Origin: Belliella kenyensis
Lineage (GTDB): Bacteria; Bacteroidota; Bacteroidia; Cytophagales; Cyclobacteriaceae
Assembly (NCBI RefSeq): GCF_022549675.1
Contig: NZ_JAKZGR010000021.1
Coordinates: 1 to 62,416, forward strand
Length of the DNA stretch: 62,416 nucleotides
Direction of reading: 5' to 3'
Shown here: one piece after another, positions 47,001 to 55,909 of the stretch
Numbering within the stretch: position 1 is the stretch's first letter
Layout: each line of letters opens with the position of its first letter
The notes under the pieces: generated by a model
Told to the model about the DNA's origin: nothing
Database searches by the model: none
What the model saw: only the letters and a program-made list of their open reading frames with translations
Program-made: the position numbers and the translations under genes

Positions 47001-50000
47001 ACATTGATTTAGAAAACTCGCCATTTTTCATCAATGATAGATTGACTGCCTATGCTGAGGATGAGGTCTTGATTGCTGGAGTCAGCTCTTTTGGGGTGGG
47101 TGGTACCAATGTTCATGTAATATTATCTCAACATGAGCAAATAGAAGCATCCGATGAAGAGGAGAGTAAGAATGCGGTCTCAATGCCCTTACATATCATC
47201 AACTGGTCTGCCAAAAGCGAAAAGTCTTTAATGTCCTATGCCGCAAGACTAGCAACATATGTCTCAGATCAAGAAGATGAGGATATTGAAGGTATTGCCT
47301 CTACTTTGCAGCTTTACAGGCCTGATTATCCACTACGTAAGTTTGTTCTTGCCAAGGATAAAGTAGATTTACTAGATAAATTGCAATATTTGATTAGTGA
47401 TTTCAATGTCCATAAAGAAGCCTCAAGGGAAAAAGATTTTGCATTTTTATTTACAGGACAAGGGGCTCAATACGTGGGAATGGGGTACGAATTGTATCAG
47501 TATTTTGATGCCTATCGTGAGACGATGGATCAAGGTAGAGCCTATATTGAAAGGTTTTATGGGTACGATATTTTAGAAATTATTTTCTCAGCATCACAAT
47601 CTGCCGAAGCATCCCAAAGATTGAGACAAACTCAATATACTCAACCTGCCATTTTTCTTACGGAATTTGCACTAGGTAATCTCTGGATTTCTTTAGGAGT
47701 AGAGCCGCTGATTCTCTGCGGTCACAGTATTGGGGAGTATTGTGCAGCGGTGTTTGCAGGAGTAATGACATTCGAAGAAGCCTTAGGTATAGTATGTAAG
47801 AGGGGACAGTTGATAAGCCAATTGCCACAAGGTTCTATGCTTGCAGTAAGGGCTTCTGCTGCTCAAGTGAGTTCATATCTTAATTCTCATGTTTCTCTTG
47901 CAGCAGTGAATACGCCTCATGCCTGTGTACTGTCTGGAGATCAGACGGTAATCAAAGACCTGTCTTTGACATTGCAAGCGGCTGGTTTTCAGTCTAGACT
48001 TCTCCAGACTAGTCATGCTTTTCATTCATATATGATGGAGCCAGTTCTAGGGGAGTTTGAGAATGAAATATCAAAAATTACACTTAGAAGACCAAAGCTT
48101 CCAATAGTATCCAGTGTGACGGGAAGTCTTCTAAAAGACAGTGAAGCGATGAGTGCCAACTACTGGGCAAGGCAGATTGTCAATCCAGTATTGTTCTCCG
48201 ATGCCCTGGTGACCATTGACCAGCAAGGCTCTTTCAACTTTCTAGAGGTGGGACCAGGCAATGTTTTAAGCAGTCTGGTTAGACAGAATCCATTATCACA
48301 AAGAGGGGAAGTGTATCATAGTATTGCTCACAACCCAAATAGTGAAATAGAACTCCAAACTTTCCTGAACACCCTAGGGAGAATTTGGGAATCGGGAAAT
48401 TCCGTGAATTTCAAGCCTGTAAACAAAGTAGATAAGCTTATAAAGGATCTTCCAACCTATGCATTTGACAAACAACGCTATTGGTTAGACCCTCCTCAAA
48501 AACAACAAACTGAGCAATTATTTGCCAAAAACGAAAATTTAAATAAAGTAGAAAATTTAATTACAGCTAGGGAAATGAATACTACAAAGATTTTTTCTAA
48601 AAAAATTCAAGAAATTATACTTGATGCTACAGGTGTACAAATGCCAGACGAGAATATAACTTTCTCTGAAATGGGTCTTGATTCACTTGTTTTGACACAG
48701 CTTGGTTCGAAATTTAGAAATGAATTTGGTGTCCAGTTAAGCTTTAGACAATTAAATGAAGAGCTTCAATCAGTAGGTCAAATCTCAACATATATTGACC
48801 AAAATATATCTAATGAAAAGAAGGAGATATATTTGCCTACCTCCGGTCCTGCAGCGCATTCACCTACTTTGGATATTCCCCAGCAAGAACCGACCTCTTC
48901 CAATTTCAGTTTGCCAAATCAGGCATTTACTCCGCAACAAACATATGTAAGTAACGGTGTTCAAAATGCCATGATCAATATGATCGCCCAGCAAATGGAG
49001 TTGCTGTCTCGGCAATTGAATAGTATACAGCAGCACAATTTGAATACGACTCCTCCAGCAAATCCAAATCAGCCTGTAGTTCCTGTACCAACTAGCCAAG
49101 AGGTTCAACCAAAAGTCAATGAGACGACTGGATTCAAGCTGTCTGAAGCAGAGTCAGTGGAACTTAAGAAGCCATTTGGAGCGATTGCTAGGATTCAGAA
49201 GAAAGATGTGGAATTAAGTATGGAGCAGAAAATGTTCATTAATGCGCACGTGGAGCGATTGGTGGCGATGACAAAATCTTCAAAAGCTTATACCCAAAAC
49301 CATAGGTCACATATGTCTGATCCTAGGGTGGTTACTGGATTCAAACCCGCTATCAAAGAGATGGTTTATTCTTTGGTGGTCAATCGATCACTTGGGAGCA
49401 GAATTTGGGATATCGATGGCAATGTGTATTTAGATGTTTTGAATGGATTTGGATCTATTATTTTTGGACATAGACCTGAGTTCATCAATGAAAGATTGAG
49501 GGAACAACTAGATAAAGGTTATGAGATTGGCCCACAGCATCCACTTTCTGGAGAGGTCTGTCAATTGCTCTGTGAGATGACAGGACACGACAGAGCTGCC
49601 TTGTGCAATACCGGCTCAGAAGCAGTGATGGGAGCTATGAGAATTGCCAGAACTGTTACAGATAGAAGTTTAATAGTATCTTTCAATGGTTCATATCATG
49701 GGATTTTTGATGAAGCTATCGTTAGAGGAATTCAAAACAAAAAGGTATTCCCAGCAGCGAGTGGTATTATGGAGAACTCCGTTCAGAATATGCTGGTACT
49801 TGATTATGGAACAGAGGAGTCGCTTCAGATCATTAGAGAAAGGAAAGATGAAATTGCAGCAGTTCTGGTAGAGCCTGTTCAAAGCCGTCGACCTGAGTTC
49901 AGACCTGTAGAATTCCTTCAAAAGGTAAGAGAAATAACCTCCTCATGTGGTGCTGCATTGATTTTTGATGAAGTTATCACTGGTTTTAGAATGCATTTGA

Positions 50001-50581
50001 AAGGTGCTCAAGGTGTATTCAAAATCAAAGCAGATATATGTACCTATGGAAAAGTAATAGGTGGAGGTCTATCTATTGGCGCAATTGCAGGTGATAAACG
50101 ATTCATGGATGCCATTGATGGAGGCTTTTGGCAATATGGAGATGACTCTGTCCCTGAAGTAGGTGTAACTTATTTTGCAGGTACATTCGTCAGGCACCCT
50201 TTATCACTCGTAGCTGCCAAAGCAGCATTGGAATTTTTACAAAAAGATGGAGGCAAACTCCAGCACGTATTGACACAAAAAACCTCAGAACTTGCGGAAA
50301 GATTGAACCAATATTTGTCAAGTAAAAGCCTTCCATTTGACATTGTTCATTTTGGTTCTTTATGGAAATTCAAGCCAAGATTTGATGTCAATTATACAGA
50401 GTTAATATTCTCCTTGATGAGAGAAAAGGGTATACAGATTTATGATGGATTCCCTTGTTTCATGACTACAGCACACACGGATGAGGATATTGACTTTATA
50501 GCAAATACTTTCATAAATGCTGTAGAGGAACTATTGGCTGTGGGGTTTTTCAAAGAAAGTCTAATCATGCAAAATGCTTAA
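44033..50581 (+). CDS. NRPS/PKS hybrid: A-PCP-KS-AT-ACP-aminotransferase
   Basis: A 2182-residue megaenzyme. Residues 1-505 form an adenylation domain (LFTSGSTGVPKG, LGFDGAIKE with the Asp expected for amino acids, NLYGPTEAS, TASGKVDKKAL). A carrier domain follows at 515-590 (Ser550 in GGNS). The ketosynthase (609-1040) has Cys781 in YSACSSS, EAHGTGTPLGDP and KSNIGHLNAASG. The acyltransferase (1135-1425) has GHSIGE and HAFHS, indicating malonyl-CoA. A second carrier domain spans 1515-1590 (Ser1551 in GLDS). After a Gln/Pro-rich linker comes a PLP class III aminotransferase (1730-2182; DEVITGFR, Lys2007). No ketoreductase or dehydratase motif is seen. The predicted unit is an amino acid extended by malonate with an amine at the former beta-keto carbon. 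ATG 44033 follows AGAGGTGAT, a good ribosome site, so the open TTG at 44015 is less likely. Confidence 0.93.
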   Translation: MRHNYSRIQSFFEDQVVAMPDRIAVIYKENSLTYQQLDNASEKLKNYLLVHHAEEDVIGVSALKHLHTITSILAILKAGKTYVVIDTLHPLERLASVIEIAGVHACIASDVEKSQMEALGLHFIHFSAQDSDNQCLSKVFENEILAILFTSGSTGVPKGVRLKHKGLIEMVKFRQTQIGENRQDNVLQFCYLGFDGAIKEIFVAISSGNTLHLIDEVDRLDSKFLLNYVLKHEINRLFLPFVSLQYFVDEILQSEDLPYSLTEITTGGELLKITPQIRSCFVKLPNTKLRNLYGPTEASVFVTAHTLEGDANKWDEIPHIGYSVADCRLYVLNEQLHQCANGESGELYIMGNCLAEGYQKRDDLTAEFFVSVPNLDPDFQIAYKSGDIVSRNADGSFVFKGRVDDQVKIRGNRVELGEVEVNINKYPSVKQAVVKLDIDSTNQKMIVGYVQFEQKVQDQISKLRTFLEENLPSYMIPDFFIEMDDFPKTASGKVDKKALPKPLKIRKNFHFPYLKPKSEIEERLCQIFSDILQFDVVGVQDNFFEFGGNSLKAQKLVATIRVELNLEIPIVKLYQYPTVVEIVRNFISNKSNEATKTLSFNQKNKKSESHEVAVIGVAGRFPNTDNVKALWDLLINDREAIQFFENYELDSSLDPEIIKQPNYVKARGLIKEADEFDARFFGLNKMLAEAMDPQQRVFLEVAYEALESAGYRSKDANSQIGVFAGVSSNTYFLNNLMHYPEKIQALGDFQVSSLNEKDFVASRAAYHLNLTGPAVSVYSACSSSLLAIVQATESIRSGNCEVALAGGSSVKSPMKSGHLYEEGAAYSKDGHCKSFDHNAQGTVFSDGVGVVLLKDLKAAERDGDQILAVIKGVGVNNDGGGKGSFSAPSVEGQASAIRMAMNDANISPEHVKFVEAHGTGTPLGDPIEIEGLKIAFGDTKQKNYCAIGTIKSNIGHLNAASGVSGFIKAVLSIQHRKMVPVHGFEKLNTNIDLENSPFFINDRLTAYAEDEVLIAGVSSFGVGGTNVHVILSQHEQIEASDEEESKNAVSMPLHIINWSAKSEKSLMSYAARLATYVSDQEDEDIEGIASTLQLYRPDYPLRKFVLAKDKVDLLDKLQYLISDFNVHKEASREKDFAFLFTGQGAQYVGMGYELYQYFDAYRETMDQGRAYIERFYGYDILEIIFSASQSAEASQRLRQTQYTQPAIFLTEFALGNLWISLGVEPLILCGHSIGEYCAAVFAGVMTFEEALGIVCKRGQLISQLPQGSMLAVRASAAQVSSYLNSHVSLAAVNTPHACVLSGDQTVIKDLSLTLQAAGFQSRLLQTSHAFHSYMMEPVLGEFENEISKITLRRPKLPIVSSVTGSLLKDSEAMSANYWARQIVNPVLFSDALVTIDQQGSFNFLEVGPGNVLSSLVRQNPLSQRGEVYHSIAHNPNSEIELQTFLNTLGRIWESGNSVNFKPVNKVDKLIKDLPTYAFDKQRYWLDPPQKQQTEQLFAKNENLNKVENLITAREMNTTKIFSKKIQEIILDATGVQMPDENITFSEMGLDSLVLTQLGSKFRNEFGVQLSFRQLNEELQSVGQISTYIDQNISNEKKEIYLPTSGPAAHSPTLDIPQQEPTSSNFSLPNQAFTPQQTYVSNGVQNAMINMIAQQMELLSRQLNSIQQHNLNTTPPANPNQPVVPVPTSQEVQPKVNETTGFKLSEAESVELKKPFGAIARIQKKDVELSMEQKMFINAHVERLVAMTKSSKAYTQNHRSHMSDPRVVTGFKPAIKEMVYSLVVNRSLGSRIWDIDGNVYLDVLNGFGSIIFGHRPEFINERLREQLDKGYEIGPQHPLSGEVCQLLCEMTGHDRAALCNTGSEAVMGAMRIARTVTDRSLIVSFNGSYHGIFDEAIVRGIQNKKVFPAASGIMENSVQNMLVLDYGTEESLQIIRERKDEIAAVLVEPVQSRRPEFRPVEFLQKVREITSSCGAALIFDEVITGFRMHLKGAQGVFKIKADICTYGKVIGGGLSIGAIAGDKRFMDAIDGGFWQYGDDSVPEVGVTYFAGTFVRHPLSLVAAKAALEFLQKDGGKLQHVLTQKTSELAERLNQYLSSKSLPFDIVHFGSLWKFKPRFDVNYTELIFSLMREKGIQIYDGFPCFMTTAHTDEDIDFIANTFINAVEELLAVGFFKESLIMQNA

Positions 50582-50688
50582 CTGAAATTGTAAGGTGCTG
50601 ATTTATAGTATAAAATCAGTATGAGTTCAGTTGCATCTTCAAAATCTACAAAGGGTTATAGGGTAGTAATTTTTATAGTACATTAAAT
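50582..50688 (+). promoter_or_regulatory. Nested inverted repeats between megaenzyme genes
   Basis: In this 107-base gap CTGATTT (50598-50604) can pair with AAATCAG (50613-50619), nested inside ACTGAA (50581-50586) and TTCAGT (50626-50631). There is no T-run, so it is not a terminator; it could affect mRNA stability or the ratio of the two proteins. Confidence 0.35.
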
Positions 50689-53600
50689 ATGGATACGATT
50701 AAGGAATTAACAACAAACAATAAGGTTTGCCTCACAAGTGAATCTCAGCAAGAAATTTGGCTTAGCTGTGTGATAGGTGGTGAGGATGCAAACAGAGCTT
50801 TTAATGAATCTCTTACATTAGAATTGAGAGGTTTCTTAGATTTATTGTCATTGAAAAAGTCAATTTCTGATACCATTCAGAGGCATGAGATTTTGAGAGC
50901 AGTATTTTCTGATGATGGGCATACTTATGAAATCAAAAACCATATTGAACCATTTGAGTATTTAGATTTACAGGCTTTCGAAGAATTGAAGCGTGACAAA
51001 ATTCTCAAAGAACTTATCAATGAAGAGATGATGAGAAATTTTGATTTGGTAAATGGTCCACTATATCAAATCACGCTGATTCAAACTTCGCATGATGAGC
51101 TTTATGTTGTATTTACAGCTCATCATATAGTTTGTGATGGTTGGTCCTCTGGCGTTTTTCTGAGAGATGTGTCTAGACTATACAACGCCTACTTTCAAGG
51201 TGTTAACTTGCAAATGCCCTCTCCACCGAGCTATAGCATTTACAGTAAAGAAGAATCTGATTACCTTCATTCGGCTGAGTTCGCAAGAAATTTAGATTTT
51301 TGGAAAAAGGAGATCGGCTCAGATCCAATTAGTTTGAGTCTGCCTACAGATTTTGAGAGATCAGAGAATAGGACTTACAATGGGAGAAGAATTGATACTA
51401 TCATAGAGCCAGTTTTGGCTGCTAAGCTAAAAGTATATGCAAAAAGTAAAGGTGTTAGCTTTTTTAATCTCATGCTTTCTTGCTTTGAATTGCTCATGGC
51501 AAAGGTTTCCAATCAAAGACAATTTTTAATTGGTCTTCCTTCAGCTGGTCAAGTGACCACAGAGCAATATGACTTGATGGGGCATTGTGTGAATCTATTA
51601 CCACTTCCAGTACAGGTTGATTTGAAACTTTCTTTTGCAGACTATTTGAAAGAGAGAAGAAGAAAATTGAATGAAGCACTAGATTATCAAAGAATCACAT
51701 TTGGAACTCTTTTGAAGCAAATGAGAATTGCGCGAAAGCCAAATGAAATTCCAGTAGTTCCTATTGTATTTAATGTTGATCTAGGAATGGACGATCAGAT
51801 TCACTTTTATGGTCTAGACTATTCTATTCGAACCAATCCACGAAATTTTGAGAACTTTGAGCTCTTTTTGAATCTTTTTGAGACAAAAGAAAAACTAGCT
51901 CTTGAGTGGTCTTATAATCCAGATTTGTATACCGCAGATACCGTTTTGAATTGGTCTGAAGGACTAATTGGTCTGCTGAATCAAGTGCTTGATATGGATA
52001 CATGCTCTATTCATCAGCTGATCATGCAAGACAAGGATCGCGTGACACTACCTTCTTCCATGGAAGCTAGTCAAGTGGAGGACTTTGTCCCCGTGGTCCA
52101 AATGGTGGAAAATGCTGTAGATAGATTTTCTAGTAAAGTAGCCGTCATATTCAAAGACAAGCCGTTGACTTACTATCAGCTCAACTCCATATCAAACAGA
52201 CTTGCTCGTCAATTGAAGTCGATAGGTGTCCAAAAAGGCGATAGGATCGGAGTGGTAATGGAACGTTCAGAAAAGATGATCATTGCTATTTTCGCTATTT
52301 TAAAAGCAGGAGCAGCATATCTGCCAATTGATACGGATTATCCAATCAGTAGAATTGATTTCACTTTAAATGATGCAGAGGCAAAATTTGCTTTAATTGA
52401 TAAAAGAAACCAAGAAAAATTCAAAGACCTTACCCAAACCATTATTTATGATGATGCAGCTGCTCAAAGCTTGGGTTTTGGAGATGGTAATGTGGAAGTG
52501 GAATTGACTCAAAACGACCCTGCGTACATTATTTACACATCTGGCTCGACGGGAAATCCGAAAGGAGTAATATTAGACCATGGTAATTTACACAGCTTTC
52601 TGATGAATGTCAGCGAGACACCAGGGATTGTTAGTGAAGATGTGTTTTTGGCTGTCACGTCCAATTCGTTTGATATTTCCATTTTAGAGCTTTTCTTGCC
52701 TTATGTTCATGGTGCTCAGACATTTTTATTAGATAATTATGAGAGAAGGGATCCTGAGGTAATGCTTGATATTATCCATAGGCATCAAATCACCGTAATG
52801 TTTGCGACACCATCTCATTGGAAAATGATGTTGGGCAAAGGGTGGGAGAAGAATTTCTCGTCATTAAAAGCAATCAGTGGGGGGGAACCCTTGGAAATTC
52901 ACGTAGCAGATAGGTTATTGGATAGAGTGGGTTCACTTTGGAATATCTATGGGCCAACTGAAACTACAGTTTTTTCGACCATAAAAAAAATTACCACAAA
53001 AGGGGAAGCCATTTCAATTGGGAAACCGATCAAAGGAACCAACATATATATAGTGGACGATTTCGGAAACATCGTTCCAGAAGGTGAAGTCGGTGAGTTG
53101 TATATCTCTGGTCAAGGTGTAGGGCAGGGATATATCAACAGGGATGATCTAAACGCCCAAAAATTCAGCTCAGATCCATTTAAACAAAATGCTAATCTAC
53201 GACTTTTCAAAACTGGAGATCTTGGGAAATATGATGCTTCAGGTGAGCTTTATTGTTTGGGTCGTAAAGATCAGCAAGTAAAGTTCAGAGGATATAGAAT
53301 CGAGTTGGATGAGATATCCAATAAAATTGTCTCTATCCCAGAAATCAAGGATGCACTAGTCGATATGAAATCTATCGGAGATGAGCAGCACTTGGTTGCT
53401 TATGTCATTCCTAAGCAAATCCATAATGAAAGTGAACTAGATTCATGGAAACAAAAATGGGACAGTGTCTATGATGAAGGGCAGAGGAAGATTGATGATC
53501 AAGATGGAAAAGTAGGTGATTTGGACTATGTCATAGCACAAGTTTTGGGGAGTGACGTTAATCTGGAGAAAGAGGCCGAGGAATGGAAGCGACAATCTAT

Positions 53601-55884
53601 TCAAAGATTGAGAAGTTTAGGTGCCAAAAAAGTAATAGAGGTCGGTTCTGGTGCGGGTCAGATAGCATTGGAATTAGCTCCTACAGTGGATTCTTATATA
53701 GCTACCGATTATGCTGTCACTGCTATAGATAACCTCAAGAAGAAGATTGAGAGTAGAGAAGATTTGAAAGGTAGACTTTATGCAGAAGTTTCTCCAGCCC
53801 ATAATTTCACTTTTGCATCAGAAGCTTCGGTCGATTTAGTGATCATCCATAGTGTCGCTCAATATTTTCCAAGCTTCACTTACCTTACAGATACTATCAA
53901 AAATAGCCTGAAAACCTTGGAAGAGGGTGGCTGCTTATTCATTGGAGACATGCAGAGTGCAAGTACTTTGGAAATGTACCATGCATTTGATCAGTTGAGG
54001 AACTCGAAGCCAAGTATGTCTATGGATTCTTTTAAAGAAGTTGTGAGTAGAAGAGTGATGGTAGAAGATGAACTTACAGCTGACCCTTCATTCTTTTATC
54101 ATTTGAAGGATATCTTTCCTGAGATCTCAGCTGTGGACATACAGCTGAGAGAAGGGACCCTTCTTAACGAGACTACAAAATACCATTATGACATTTGGAT
54201 CTATAAAGGTGGCGGAAAACAAAATCAGAGCGTAGAGTTGACCTTAGATTGGACAAGCTTTCCTCAAGAGTCTGATACATTGGGTAGATTTTTGAAAGAA
54301 CGAAAAGGTAAAACCATCTTGGTAAGAAATTTGCCAAATGAAAGAACTTTGCAAGACTTTAACTTCTACAAATTCTTAAAGCAATCTGGAAATAACTCTC
54401 TGGTAGGGGATTTTAAAGGCATCACTTTTGAGCCTGTTTCAGAACACCTTACTTTAGAAGGATATTGGTCTGTTGCAAAAGAAAATGGTTTTAGGGCTCA
54501 TATAAGATTTCAAAACGATGGTACTGACAATCTGCTTGAAATTTGTTTGATCCCTGAATCTTCTACATTTGAAAAGGTATTACCTCCAGTGCCAGCAGCT
54601 ATATCTTATGGAAACTACTCCGTTAGAGAGCCTTTCAAAAATCAAATGGTGATTGATTTTCAACAAGTCAGGAAGTCATTAGCAGAATCCCTCCCAAGTT
54701 TTATGATTCCATCTCATTTTATCCTGATGGATTCATTCCCGCTTTCGCAGAATGGAAAAGTAATCAAGCAAAAGCTACCATTACCCGAGGCTTCATCCTC
54801 TGAAGAGACCCTAGTTCATGAGGAAGATATGTCAACACTCGAGCAGGGAATAGCAGACATTTGGAAAGAGGCATTAGCAATTAGCAAGGTTAAGCTAAAT
54901 GATAACTTCTTTGAACTGGGAGGACACTCTTTGCTAGCAGTGAAAGTAATGTCTAAGATTGATGAAAAATTAGGTGTAAAGATCTCTATATCCACATTAT
55001 TCCATTACCCTACAATTGCATCATTAGCTTCAAAAATTGCAGAATCTTCTCCTGCCGATGCTTGGTCTTGTATCGTCCCGATCAAGACGACAGGACAAAG
55101 AAGACCATTGTATATAGTCCATGGTGCGGGTTTAAATGTCTTATTTTTCTATAATTTGAAAAATTACCTCCACCCTGATCAACCGATCTATGGCATACAA
55201 GCCAAAGGGCTAAATGGGACTGACGAACCCCTAGATTCCATTGAATCCATGGCCGATTATTATGTTCAAGAACTTTTGAAATTCCATCCACATGGTGACA
55301 TCGAAATAGCAGGTTATTCATTTGGAGGTGTTGTGGCATTTGAGATGGCTAGAGTTCTGAAAGATGTTCACGGAATTGATATTCCAAGAGTCATCATGAT
55401 AGAAGCTTACGCAGATCAATCAAGTGAGTTTCCTAATGCTTTTTCGAAACTTAGAGCAAAAGCAACAATATTTCTCAAAAAGCGGTGTTTCAATTTTAAG
55501 CTACTTTTGAAAAATCCAAACTTGTATAAAGAGCACAAGCTTCATTATTATATACTCAATATTGAAAAACTCTATAACTCTTTCATTGACAATAGAGGGG
55601 AAAGTGAAATTGATCCCTTGATTATGAGATTCAAGTACATTGAAAAGACTTTGCTTCAAGCATTAAGGAATCACAAAATCACACCAATGGATATAAACGT
55701 GACATTATTGAAATCTAAAGATCAATATCATTGGCTTCCGGATTTTGAAACATTTGGTTGGGGGGAATTTGCTTCCCAGGTAAAAGTAGCGATGATTCAA
55801 GGTGATCATCAAAAAGTATTTGAATCAGACAATATTGATGTGATGGCTAAATCATTAGAGCTTGCAATCACTGATAAAAGATAA
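50689..55884 (+). CDS. NRPS: C-A-N-methyltransferase-PCP-TE
   Basis: A 1731-residue terminal synthetase. The condensation domain (1-440) has the active-site HHIVCDG near 145-151. The adenylation domain begins near 465 (IYTSGSTGNPKG near 615, SFDISILE near 660, NIYGPTETT). It is split after RKDQQVKFRGYRIELDE (near 863) by an N-methyltransferase (about 940-1165; VIEVGSGAGQIALEL near 981, IHSVAQYFPS). It resumes with PSFMIPSHFILMDSFPLSQNGK (near 1354). A carrier domain has Ser1414 in GGHS, and a type I thioesterase (1465-1725) has Ser1544 in GYSFGG and a late GDHQ. The specificity residues I can align (Asp, Ile, Leu, ..., Ile, Gly, Ile, Val, Phe) resemble the known glycine code, so the added residue may be N-methylglycine. 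It is the only NRPS module after the first megaenzyme. Confidence 0.93.
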   Translation: MDTIKELTTNNKVCLTSESQQEIWLSCVIGGEDANRAFNESLTLELRGFLDLLSLKKSISDTIQRHEILRAVFSDDGHTYEIKNHIEPFEYLDLQAFEELKRDKILKELINEEMMRNFDLVNGPLYQITLIQTSHDELYVVFTAHHIVCDGWSSGVFLRDVSRLYNAYFQGVNLQMPSPPSYSIYSKEESDYLHSAEFARNLDFWKKEIGSDPISLSLPTDFERSENRTYNGRRIDTIIEPVLAAKLKVYAKSKGVSFFNLMLSCFELLMAKVSNQRQFLIGLPSAGQVTTEQYDLMGHCVNLLPLPVQVDLKLSFADYLKERRRKLNEALDYQRITFGTLLKQMRIARKPNEIPVVPIVFNVDLGMDDQIHFYGLDYSIRTNPRNFENFELFLNLFETKEKLALEWSYNPDLYTADTVLNWSEGLIGLLNQVLDMDTCSIHQLIMQDKDRVTLPSSMEASQVEDFVPVVQMVENAVDRFSSKVAVIFKDKPLTYYQLNSISNRLARQLKSIGVQKGDRIGVVMERSEKMIIAIFAILKAGAAYLPIDTDYPISRIDFTLNDAEAKFALIDKRNQEKFKDLTQTIIYDDAAAQSLGFGDGNVEVELTQNDPAYIIYTSGSTGNPKGVILDHGNLHSFLMNVSETPGIVSEDVFLAVTSNSFDISILELFLPYVHGAQTFLLDNYERRDPEVMLDIIHRHQITVMFATPSHWKMMLGKGWEKNFSSLKAISGGEPLEIHVADRLLDRVGSLWNIYGPTETTVFSTIKKITTKGEAISIGKPIKGTNIYIVDDFGNIVPEGEVGELYISGQGVGQGYINRDDLNAQKFSSDPFKQNANLRLFKTGDLGKYDASGELYCLGRKDQQVKFRGYRIELDEISNKIVSIPEIKDALVDMKSIGDEQHLVAYVIPKQIHNESELDSWKQKWDSVYDEGQRKIDDQDGKVGDLDYVIAQVLGSDVNLEKEAEEWKRQSIQRLRSLGAKKVIEVGSGAGQIALELAPTVDSYIATDYAVTAIDNLKKKIESREDLKGRLYAEVSPAHNFTFASEASVDLVIIHSVAQYFPSFTYLTDTIKNSLKTLEEGGCLFIGDMQSASTLEMYHAFDQLRNSKPSMSMDSFKEVVSRRVMVEDELTADPSFFYHLKDIFPEISAVDIQLREGTLLNETTKYHYDIWIYKGGGKQNQSVELTLDWTSFPQESDTLGRFLKERKGKTILVRNLPNERTLQDFNFYKFLKQSGNNSLVGDFKGITFEPVSEHLTLEGYWSVAKENGFRAHIRFQNDGTDNLLEICLIPESSTFEKVLPPVPAAISYGNYSVREPFKNQMVIDFQQVRKSLAESLPSFMIPSHFILMDSFPLSQNGKVIKQKLPLPEASSSEETLVHEEDMSTLEQGIADIWKEALAISKVKLNDNFFELGGHSLLAVKVMSKIDEKLGVKISISTLFHYPTIASLASKIAESSPADAWSCIVPIKTTGQRRPLYIVHGAGLNVLFFYNLKNYLHPDQPIYGIQAKGLNGTDEPLDSIESMADYYVQELLKFHPHGDIEIAGYSFGGVVAFEMARVLKDVHGIDIPRVIMIEAYADQSSEFPNAFSKLRAKATIFLKKRCFNFKLLLKNPNLYKEHKLHYYILNIEKLYNSFIDNRGESEIDPLIMRFKYIEKTLLQALRNHKITPMDINVTLLKSKDQYHWLPDFETFGWGEFASQVKVAMIQGDHQKVFESDNIDVMAKSLELAITDKR

Positions 55885-55909
55885 TTTACAACATTAATTA
55901 CAGCGACAA

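Noticed and set aside
50582-50688. Terminator between the two megaenzyme genes
   Set aside because: The hairpin lacks a T-run and both genes are needed for one pathway; recorded only as a possible RNA structure.
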